This document shows positions 26,792 through 37,500 of a stretch of DNA of 64,000 bases, piece after piece (positions within the stretch are counted from its first letter, which is position 1; every line of letters starts with the position of its first letter). A program made the position numbers and the translations under genes. Source of the DNA: Ophthalmolycus amberensis (taxonomy: Eukaryota > Chordata > Actinopteri > Perciformes > Zoarcidae); contig JAFEUB010000801.1 of assembly GCA_024529925.1 (NCBI GenBank), forward strand, positions 372,001-436,000, given 5' to 3'. The notes under the pieces were generated by a model. That model searched no databases, was not told the DNA's origin, and saw only the letters and a list, made by a program, of their open reading frames with translations.

Positions 26792-27700
26792 CCCTTAGGC
26801 TCGGTAAAAAGGCTGCTTTTGATCAGCTCTTCCAAGCTGACAGCAGTCCGCCAAAGAAACAACAGCTTGCCTTGTGTGTTTCCAGGCAAGTCCATGGTCG
26901 AACTACAAATGTAGCACACTGTAGTTTTGGCCATCACAGTATCACAGTTACAGTAGAAAGATGAGATTCACATATTTGATGGAAAATGCAAGAATGTAGG
27001 GTTTAATACTATCGGCAAAAAGATTGAATATGATTGATCGGCTTCCAGTGCTCCGTCTGTTATGTTACTGGAAGTCTTGACTAAACCATTTTAGTCCTTT
27101 TATCCTCGAGTACATATTTGCTGTTGTACTTCACTCCACAAAGTCATTCACAAAACAACATATCTTGACATGTAATAGACTGTATTCGCTCTGTCTGTTT
27201 GCTTATTTCAGAAACCCTTAGAAGCGTATTGTTCATCCTCAGACTTTTATACTGGAAAAATAACAAAACATCTTGATCCTCCCATGAATCTGACAACCGC
27301 AGTGGCTGGCAGTGAGTTCAGGTCCCCTTAAGCCAAATGCATCTTGTTTAAAGCCATTGTGGCGTCAACACGGTGCGTCCACTGCTGTGTGACAGTCATG
27401 TGTCCGCTGCTTGCCAAAAAAAAACACACCATAACCTTCACGTTCTCACTGACGTGGAGCGCAGTCTCTATCTACAGGACAGAAATGGACTGGATTGGAT
27501 ATAGTGAAGGTGCGTGAGTCTGCTTGGCTCGGTCCACCTCCGTGTCGCTACGGTCTAGAGCGGATGGCACGTTGTCTGGAAAGAGTTGGGGGCTCTGGTT
27601 GTGGCCGCTCCCCTCAGTGTGGAACAGTGGAACCGGAGAGGATGTCTGGATTGCGGGAGGCGGGGTGTCAGTTTGAGGAACGTTTGTCAAGTGGAACGAT

Positions 27701-28530
27701 TTAGACCACAGTGTTCCGCTGCCGGTAGGGCGGGGGCGGCAAGACGGTACCAGACTTCAGTGAAAACTCAGACATGTATTCGGGATTTTCAGCTACCGCC
27801 GGCCGTACGTGTCCGTTCTGTTTATAGAAGAGCGTGGCGTTGGTGGAGCCGCCCTGGGCGCCCTCAGGGGCCGTCTGGTTTGACGATATTGGAGGCAAGC
27901 TGTGCTGCCAGTACTCTGGATTGTCAAAGGTCACCTTCAGCTTTTTCCCGCTGACTTTACCCGACGTCAGTCCGTGCTTCAGCAGGCTGGCGGGGTGCAT
28001 GGTGGCGTGGATCTGGTAGGCTGGCAGGCTGCCGTGCCCGATGGTGGCCGAAGTGGAGAGGGCACCTGACTGGCACACCTGGGCTTGGGCAGTAGCTCCT
28101 GTTTGGCTCTGGCTGGCGGAGCCACCACCTGGATTGCCAGGTTGTCCTGCAAGTTTGATGGTGTGGTGGGCGTGGAGGACGTGGGTCGGCGGGCCATGGT
28201 GGCAAGGCATGCCAGATGGAGAGGGCTGGCCAGTGGGGAGGGGGTAGTGGGGCAGGCTGGTCTGGATGGTAAGCGGGAGGTGGGAGCCTAAAGAAGAGAT
28301 GGACGAAGGGGGATGGGTGGGTAGTGGCAGACCATTTCTCCTGAGGACTTCCAGGCCTAGATCGCCGGGGCTGTGGAAGGTGTTGAGGTACAGCGGCTCG
28401 TTGATGTACTCATCCTCTCCTTTGGACTGGCTGTTGGGTGTGCTGTGGTAGCCCGGGTTATCCAAGGCGTGGACCTCGCCGTTCTTACGTCGGGAGACAA
28501 ACGGGTTCTCCTCAATGGGACTCAGATATT
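27701..28530 (-). CDS. erbb4: erbb4 terminal coding exon (C-terminal tail)
   Basis: The acceptor TGCTACAG precedes AATATCTG; the first two bases complete a Glu codon begun in the previous exon (SSS-E-YLSPIEENPF). It encodes phosphotyrosine motifs DNPGY (NPxY type), EDEYINEPLYLNTF (two YxN sites of Grb2 type), FDNPEYW and ENPEYM. It ends in PPPPY, a WW-binding PPxY, and the PDZ ligand NTVV. Between LYLNTF and the VTFDNPEYW block lie about 150 residues rich in P, H, S, G, T and Q, where human ErbB4 has only about 27. The human segment HPDYLQEY is replaced by an N/T/G/Q-rich stretch without tyrosine. The stop is TAA. Confidence 0.96.
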
Positions 28531-31500
28531 CTGTAGCACGGGTCAGAAAAGGGAGGGATGGTGGGAAAGCGGAGAACAAGAGAAAAGGAGTTTATGAGAG
28601 AATAAGACAGAGAAACAAAAAACCCACAGAAATCCAATCAAGAGAAGCGCAAACAAAAGAAATGGAAATTGTAAGAGAGAAGGAGAAAGTGATCACTCGC
28701 TAATGAGGCGAGAAGATGGAGATGATAATGGCGATAATGGCAGCCACTCAGGACCAGACGGGCAACACGCCAGCAGTTCTTTGGCACTGGAAACTCCATC
28801 TGCCAGGGGTGAAAATGCCAGCAAATGACCCCTCTTCGCCGCTTCCAAGCGCTATAACAGTGGGGTGTGAAACCTATTGATTTTGCCCACTCTTCCGATC
28901 CTTGACATTGCATCAGATGCATTTTGCTGCAGGCTTTGTTATAATTTTGAGCTGCTCAAAAATCAAAGACGGTAGTGCAAGAGCAGGGCTGATGGACTGA
29001 ATTATGATCAAAGGCAAAACATGACTCTGGAGTAGCTGAGATACGCCGGTGATAGAAACTGGGTCGGAATTTGAATCAATGAAATGAAATGAACAGGCTA
29101 AATGACAGGCAGAATACAACACTAAAGATCACATATACTCTGATGACAGGAAAGAGGTGCAACTCGAAGTACACACTGTAGAGTATGCGCTTATTTAAAT
29201 TGTCTTTATTTGTATTTTTCTATTGCACTTATGTTGTATAGCTTGGTGAGAAATGAATATAATGAGGTGAGGTTATTTCGAATTGTAGTATTATCGACAC
29301 TGATTGAATACAACTCCTACAATGCGTCATTCCAACAATTAACCTGACTTGTGTTTCACCTAGAGTACCTGAGGAGCTCTTGTCCTTCATGGCTGTCATG
29401 TATCCATCCTCGTCAGTGTCCCCTCTGGGCGCCCTCTCCCCCAGGAAGATGGTGGGGTCGGCGCTGTACCTCTGGCCCCCGCTGTCCTCTCCTCCAGCCT
29501 GGCTCAGGCTCTTCTTATGCAGGCTCCCGTTGGAGCGCTGGTCCTCCAGGGCCGGACCCGGTCCGCCCGTGGCTTCCGGGTTCAAGCAGGCTTGGGCACC
29601 CGTCGAAGAGGCCTCTGCAGAGTTCGGACCACCGTCTCGATAGCCAAACTGGTTCTGAGGCAAAGAGTGGGTCGAGACAGGAAAAGTGGTTTCTGACGTT
29701 ACTGAGCAAACTGTAGTTTCTTTTATTCTAAGCGACTCAGGGAAACTTTAAAGCATGTTTTGGATGATACTGTGCAACTATTTTGTAATAAAAGAGCTGG
29801 AAGATTGTTTAACAAACTAAACTAAAGATGTCAGCAGTTCAATTGAACCACAACACATTTTCAAGAGGCGAATGCGGAAAATCCTAAAGTTTGAGTCAGT
29901 TTAAGCCACCTGCGGCGAAGGAAGGGAGACTTTTAACCCGTGCATCTGCCTGTTGAGGGTAAAATTCTCCAACAAAGTTCTGACAGTGGAGTCATCCGCC
30001 TTAAGGGACCGTTGAAGGGCAGCCAGGCAGAGAGCTGTGATCCAAACACCTGAACCTCAAAAAAAGAACAAAACAAAACCCACAAGAAAATACAAAACAT
30101 GACATGTGAAGCAAAGGGCTTCTTGAGGTGCTGTGTTGGCTTGCCGTGGGCTATTTAACCCAGGCCTACTCCTCGGCACTCTTGCCAACTGCCAGCGCTT
30201 CGGCAGCAATTACAGGAAAACACAACAGAAAACAAAAAAAAGGAAAACGTCCTGAGGTTTTTATCTGTCCACCTACTCCCACCTTCTTCCCTCCATTGCC
30301 ATCAACTGCACCCCTCCTCCAAAACATCTCTGTTCATCCCTTTTCTTCAAAGCCAGTCATTATCCGCTCCTCTTTTCAAACACGAGCTTGAGAGCAAATC
30401 AGCCCAGATTAGACAACCGTCTGTATCGGACTGCGTCTGAATAACTAACTTCCCGTGGCAAAGTCAGCCAGCCGATGGATTTCAACAACGACTTGTTTCC
30501 CCCGTGTGGGAAATCCATCAGGACCCTGAATGGATTGCTGTGTGTGTGTGTGTGTGTGTGTGTGTTTGGGGCTACGTGTGTCCGTTAGGGAACAAAGAGT
30601 CGCTGGCAAACGGGTAGGTCACGGGGGTAAAGGTGCATACGATGCAGAGCCGTGGGCAAAGCGGCTCGTGGGGCACAGCAAACAGCCGAGCCTGCGCCTT
30701 ATTGTCTATTAGTAAACGGCTCCGGCATTTTAAGAGAGCGTCTGTTATTTGCTTTTCGAAGCTCTGAGTAATGAAACATGGGGCCTGGGGGAGCTAGCGC
30801 ACAAAGAGCCCAGGTTTAAGCCACACACGCTGGGCTGGGAATGATGGAGGGGAGCCATTAGCAGAGGAAAACCATCAGTGTATTGGAAGCTCTTAACCAC
30901 CTTGAGCCCTTATGGAGGACAGAGAGCTGGGCAGTCTTAATATTATATTTTGAGGTTAAAGTTAAATCAGTAAGGGTTTTATGAAAAGATGTTTTGTAAT
31001 AATAAAGTATTTATTAATAGAAGCGTTCTGCTCAAACACCTGGCGATTTTGAAAGCAGTTTGACACATTGATGAAGACTACAGCAAAATACGTGATTCAA
31101 AAATGATGAAATGTGTTTTTGAGCGCGGAAGCCTTACTCGGTTGGAGTCGACGCGAGGCCTGGTGGTGTATGACGGAGGGGCCACGTTGAAACCCCGAGG
31201 CACCAGATACTCGTCAGCATCCATCAAGTCATTCAGGTCCTCCTCGTCCAGGAGGCTCTGGAAGAACTTGCTGTCGTTGGGGCTGGGAAGCTTCATGCGG
31301 TCGTCTCCCTAAAAGTGGCACAATTCATTGTGGTACATTTCTTTTTAGCGCCTGCTTTGCTGAGGTTATACTCCATAAATATCTTGGACGATGGAATTAT
31401 TTTCCTTCAGATATGTTAAAAGCCTTATTATCGAGCGCTCCGAGAGTGAGGCTTGTTGAGGCAAACACACCTGGATGACTAGGTATCGCTGGGGGTCCCG

Positions 31501-34500
31501 GGCCATTCTGCAGAACTCGGCAGCCAGCTCCTTGAACTTCGGCCTGCTGTCTGCGTCAATCATCCAGCCTGGGGAAGAGACAGAGAGAGAGATGGAGCAG
31601 AGGAGGGCTTTAAGGGTCGGTACAGCTCCAGCCAAACCCCTGCAGGTGAGGTGACAGCCAGGTGGTGTCTCAGCTCAGATTAGACAGCAACGCAAACACA
31701 GTTGCTGACTTCAGTGTCTGCATTACATATTCTATAACAGAGAGGCTAAAGTGGGGACTTGGTGCCTCTGGCAATCCTAGAGGGAGGCTCCATGGATCAG
31801 CAGCAGAATATACGTGTTTCCATTTACTTTATTTAAAATGTTCGTGGCTACCACAGTGACATATCCTCACTACATTTGTGCAGCCGTTTTCAGAATCTGT
31901 GGCCTGATGTATGTTTCCTCCAGTCGATCTGAAGCCGTCTTCGCTCGCTGCCTCTAATTTTCGCTCTAGCGCCACACGCGGGCACATTAACTAAATGAGC
32001 TGCAATTACTCCAGCAATCAAACTCTGTCCCATCTTTATTGGGGCGACGCTGAGATGGCGGGGGGGGGGGGGGGGGGGGGGGGGGGCACGTAAGCGTGAC
32101 AGCACCAAGTCACAAACAACGGCTCGGAGTCAACGCGCAATTAGATTTAATGCGGCCATTTGCTGAGCTTCCTCGTGGCGTCCGGCGGGGCGGAGCGACC
32201 CTCCCGCTAGTCGGACTCGGTGCTTGACCTGCTTTGGACCATTTCTGAAAAAAAAGCCATTGGCAGTATAGTTTTCTCATTTGGAAAAAGAACAATTATA
32301 TCTCATGACATTTCGGATCGGATGGACATTTTTTTTGTCATGGGACTATGTTTTGATATCAAGCTCCAAGCTGGATCACAACATTCTCTTTCAACACGTG
32401 TGGCATTTTCAGCACTCTGCATGAAGCAGCCAATAATAAGAGGTATATTCATAGTGCAGATACAATATTTGTGCAGATACAATATTTGTGCAACAAAAGA
32501 AAGAAGTAAGAACTGCAATGACGAGGGGAAAAAAAAAAAAATCAGTGGAGAAGTTGGAGTTTTGTGAGATTTTCAGCCACCACCAGAAGACAGGGAGGGA
32601 CGGCACCATAGTTGGGTTCAGGGTGGAGCGATGACCAGACTGGTGCGAGGAAAAAGGATAGCCAAGCAGCCGTTAGCTGGCAGATCTCATAGCACGGATT
32701 GGCTGGTGCGTCTGGACCGTGTCCTGGAAATATGGGAGGACGGCTCCCTCCGCAGACATGGACACCACAACCAGGGTTCTGAATTCTGAATCCAGCCAGG
32801 GGGACGGAGCGCAAGATGGCAGAATTTGGGGCAGGATGAAGAGAAGTGCTGGGTTTTTTGGACGAGCTGTGTGGGCTGGAGGGAGAGCCGGGGTACAATG
32901 GCTGGGAGGGAGGTGTGCTCGTCCAGATGGAGGATGGCACGAACAGGGCTGCAATGCATGCTGCAGACCATAAACCAGCATCTCTTCAATTTCTCTGTCT
33001 CTGAATTGTTTTTTTTTCATCTCTCCGCTTTACATATCAACCCTCTCTTCCAGAATTGGATCGAAAGCCCCTGAGCTCTGAAAACACCTTACCAGGTGCA
33101 TATTAAAAGCACCGACGCTTTTATTAAAACTACAGCTCGTCCGTGACACCTCAAGTTGCGTTGGAACGCGGTTTTAAAATAAGGTGATGTGCGCCACATC
33201 CCTCACGTTGGAGTTGGAGTGCTGCTCCGTGACATTGTCTTTAATGTCGCCTCCTGTAGCTGGGGCAATGTGTGATATGTAGCAAGGGACGAGCTTTTTC
33301 TATTTCACTGATGACTAACTTTTATGGTTAAATTCTGTGGACGTAAAATTTGGTGATATGTACCCCGAGAAGATTTAACTGTGTTAATATCTCCCTTTAA
33401 TATCTCTGGGAGTATTTGGCCTTGTCGGCCATGTTTTAAAACAATGAGCAACACTATTGACATTGATATTGCATTTTTGCATGTTTGCAGTATTTGGATT
33501 TGTCAGGTATTTCAACAGCTTCATCTGGTTTTCATCTAGAAAGAGAGTGAGCCGGGAAAGATCAATACCACTCGTTCATCCAATAAACCACATTTTGCAC
33601 ACACACCTTGTTTGTGAGTGCATGCATGTGTGCTCGAGGACTTGTAAGTGTGTCTCCTCACATTTGACCATGACCATGTAGACATCTATGGTGCAAATGG
33701 GCGGCTGGGGCAGACGCTCCCCTTTCTCCAGGATGTCTGGGATCTCTCGCGTGGGGATGCCGTCGTACGGTTTGCCTCCGAATGTCATCAGCTCCCAGAT
33801 GGTCACTCCTGGAGGATAGGGGAGGGGGGAGGGGGGGGGGGGGGGAGACAAAGAGCCAGAGAACAAGATGAGCAGAAAGATAAGAAAGGATTTCAGGTCA
33901 ACTGACTTTTTTCAGTGACGTCCACGTGAATCAGTGACGTCCACGTCCACACACACACACACACACACACACTGATGAGCGATAATGCACGTATAGCACC
34001 CACCATAACTCCACACGTCACTCTGATGGGTGAACTTCCTGTAGTGGATGCATTCCAGAGCCATCCATTTAACGGGCATCTGAGGAGAGAGGGACGTGTA
34101 CGTAAAGACGGGGATTTCCGCATGAACCGAGCAAACAAAGACAGAAAAGACTCAGAATTAGGAAGCTTCACACCTATTACACCTGAGTGGAACACTTTCC
34201 CATTGTGCTGTTTTGCTCAACAGCCGCCACGTCTTTTTAAATCAAGCGTTTGTGAAGTATTGGGAAATCGACAGTGCTTTCAAGCACACTTTGCTCAATA
34301 TTACCCAAGTACCGTGATTGATTAGCTTCAGTCGAGCCCAGGGATCATAGCGAGCGTGCTTTTTAAAAGGTACTAAATGAGATCGTATTGACCGATTGTC
34401 TCACATGATCTCAATGAAGTCGGTTTACAGCGGCCAGTGGGTGAAATTGTAATAAAAACGGGCCCTTTGACATTCCTGACAAGGACAATGGCACACATCG

Positions 34501-37500
34501 CCATATCCTAACTGCCAAAAGATTTCCATATTGACTGTAGGGGGGGGGGGGGGGGGCGGGGTGATTTTCAGCCGTGGAGTCCACTGAACAAGGCAATTAT
34601 CTGGCCTGCACTCGTCGGTCATTTGAAACACGGCCCCCTGCCTTCACAGCGGGGAGCCTGACGCACACGCTTGCTCTTCAGGGAAATGGGCAGGAAGAAA
34701 GGGGAAATGAAAAGCTCGGGGTTGGAAATGTGGCGCGGCGCCGTCACCTTCATCCCTGTTGATTCGTCTCTCGCGGCGCATCTATTTTTATGGCATACGC
34801 GTGTGTGTATCTGCTGACAACAGCTCTCAATTTACCAAGGCCTCGGCGAAATACCCACACGGAGTCAATCGCTCAGATGGTCGCATCAAACTCAGCTGGT
34901 CGCATTCATGGAAACACTTTATTTTTCATTTGCCCACTGGTAACAGTGTCTACCTTCGGGCCTCCGGCTGATGAACAAGCCAATTAAATAAAGCGCGTTG
35001 ATCAGGACAATTTGCAGAGTACATCTCAAGCGAGGGAAAAAGAAGGGACTCCTGATTAATATGGCCTAGGTCCCCAAACAAAACAAACTGATTGGAACCG
35101 TGGCTGCATTATTCCCTTGGATGAATTGCTTCGAAATTGTATACTATTGAAACTAAGTTCACCGGGCTTTGCCTGACCAGAAAGAGTTTCACAGCTCTTA
35201 AACTGGTAGAGATGTCGTTCCATGTCACGTCAAATTCAATCAGTTCTTTTATGTTATTAAAATGATTATTTGAGTCGTTGCATCTTTCAAAAAGAAACAA
35301 CAATGTATTTTTTGACACATTTCTATGCACACACACACACATTCAGAGACACACAAATGCTTTTGGCCCTGAAGACCTAACAACCTTCCCTGGACCTTTT
35401 GTTTTATTACTTTTTGTGCGCAGTATTTACTACTTATGTCAACCGTTTTGCTGTAAGCTGTCCCTGTCCTTTGGGTAAGCACTGTACACACACGCAGCAA
35501 CAAGACACGCTCACGCCTCCACTTACACCAACCTTGCCCCCGTCTGCGTTGTACTCCTTCTCGTTGGCGTCCAGCAGCCGCGCCAGGCCGAAGTCGGTGA
35601 TCTTGATGTGATTGGGCGACTTCACCAGCACGTTGCGGGCTGCCAGGTCCCTGTGGACCAGCCTCCTCTCCTCCAGGTACATCATCCCCTGAGAGAGAGA
35701 GAGAGAGAGAGAGAGAGCAAGAGAGAGAAGGTGAGATGATGAATCATCTCTTGGAGCCGTTAATCATTTCTTATTCCATGATCTGTGCGGTCCGAGATCG
35801 TCGATGAGGTAAATGTCACCCTCTTTCAGAAAAACATTGCCATCATCATTAATGGCACGCCCGCCAAACATTTAGATTCAATCTTTCATCGTTATCATAC
35901 ATCACTTTTATACAACTATAGGAGGCAGAGACTCTTTTATAGCATCCCAGAGATGTCAGAAAGTCAGAAATTCTAACTTTTGACAATTAAAAATACAGTA
36001 GAGATGAGTCAGATTCTAAATTCCTGCATGGTGAAACATACATTTGGAATGTAGCAGTAAGATTGTTAAATATCCATGCAGGTTAAAGGACATATTGCAG
36101 GGTTGCCTTTCTCTCCACTGTTACTGGACACGGCAGCTCGTACAACTAGAAGATGAAATAAGCTGTGTTTCTCCAAGTGTAAACCATCAATATCTACTTC
36201 TTGTAACGTGTCCAACTCCAGTGCGATCGTGTTCAGTCATAACTGAGATTGTGTCCCTGCCATGTGGCCTCCTTGTCCCCCCGGTAATTGGGGGCCATTT
36301 TCAAGATGGCTCGGCAGAGGGAACAATGGAAGTCCTTCCAATTTGTTAACGTTGATTATGAACACCAAAACGAGCAGAGCACGTATAACGGGGGAAAACA
36401 AACAGAGCCTTGGGCGGAGCGAATAGCAACTTTGCTTTGCCGCCTTAATGCACTGCTCAACGGGCTGAATGGAGCACTAACTCTCGACAGTGGCACAAAA
36501 AAAACACGATTATATTTCATACGATTTATCCTAAAACACACACGCCGCCACACGAGTCGTCACAGACGCAAACGCACACTCCTCTTTCACGTCTTGTGTG
36601 CTCTGAGCTCAACAAAACAGTCAGACGAGGAGGCAGCCAGACCGGGCAAGGCTGGGGCCAATTGAAGTGTATTAGACTGGATGTTAAACAAGTGGATGCC
36701 ACTTTGCAAGCGGCTCAATACAAACACCTTGATGAGTAGGCAGGCACTCATTGCGCTCAGCAGACAATGGAACAATTCCAACCAATGCCCATGCCTCAGC
36801 TGGCGCGAAAGAATAGCTGTCCGTTTGAAATGCTGCGAAAAACACTGTACGTATGTGCGTGTGTGTGTGTGTGTGAGCATGTATCGACGCTCGTTGACCA
36901 GCGCCGCCGCCTCCTCCCAGACAAATGTGAGGATAAATCGATAGCGCCGACGTCTGGCTCGCCGCCGGCTGAGCCCTCATCCATCATCCGCCGGCCTTCG
37001 CGGAGACAGACGCGCAGACAAACGCGCGCTGACAGAGACCACCCGGAGACCACCTATATGTTGAAGCAAGACATATTTCACAGAGCACACTCGGTCACGC
37101 TCGCAATATTTCTATCTGTCAGTCTGTCTGAATGTCTCTCGCTCTCTCTTATATCTAGCTCGGGACACTTCCTACCCTCTTATCCTTACAGTCCCTGTGC
37201 CTCTGTCCTCGCCAAAGTACTGGGACAAGGCCCCCGAACACCCCCCTTTTGCTGAACGTGTATTTAAAATAGATTACCTCTGGGGGGCTCAGGGCAGGCG
37301 ATCGATAACAATGCTGATTACAATAAGCCTGAAGACGACCGTGCCGCGCAATATTTATCCCCGATGTCAACGTCGAGAGGAATTAGGAATCAATGGCCCA
37401 CACAGTCCATTAATACACTTCGACTTAAAGTGACAGCACAATGAGGTGAGGCCATCGCACTGACAGCGGGAATGTACAGCAGCTCAAGGAGCCAATTAAT

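Larger units (their letters stand above)
23005..27700 (-). other. erbb4: erbb4 3' untranslated region (inferred)
   Basis: From the TAA stop to the first strong poly(A) signal with a downstream GT-rich element, the minus strand runs about 4.7 kb without a splice-supported coding segment. It is AT-rich, contains no long microsatellite apart from A/T runs, and lacks recognisable mobile elements, unlike the DNA further left. This fits a long brain-type 3' UTR, and mammalian ERBB4 also has a multi-kilobase 3' UTR. The extent is inferred, since no transcript data are available. Internal AATAAA hexamers at 25259-25264, 25369-25374 and 26786-26791 (minus strand) could give shorter isoforms. Confidence 0.6.
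31569..33661 (-). other. erbb4: erbb4 intron
   Basis: 2093-nt intron. It holds a 27-base G tract at 32060-32086, a perfect 17-bp tandem duplication at 32454-32487, and a GC-rich stretch at about 32580-32960 with overlapping frames on both strands but no recognisable domain. Confidence 0.8.

Noticed and set aside
30870..30905. Weak similarity to a codon pattern of the CYT-1 YTPM motif
   Set aside because: It reads Asn-Thr-Leu-Met without preceding prolines, and the flanking splice signals do not fit a 48-nt exon.
32542..33020. Overlapping Pro/Ser-rich frames of 100-132 codons on the minus strand
   Set aside because: GC-rich composition gives open frames in several phases on both strands. None shows a domain, and ErbB proteins have no exon there.
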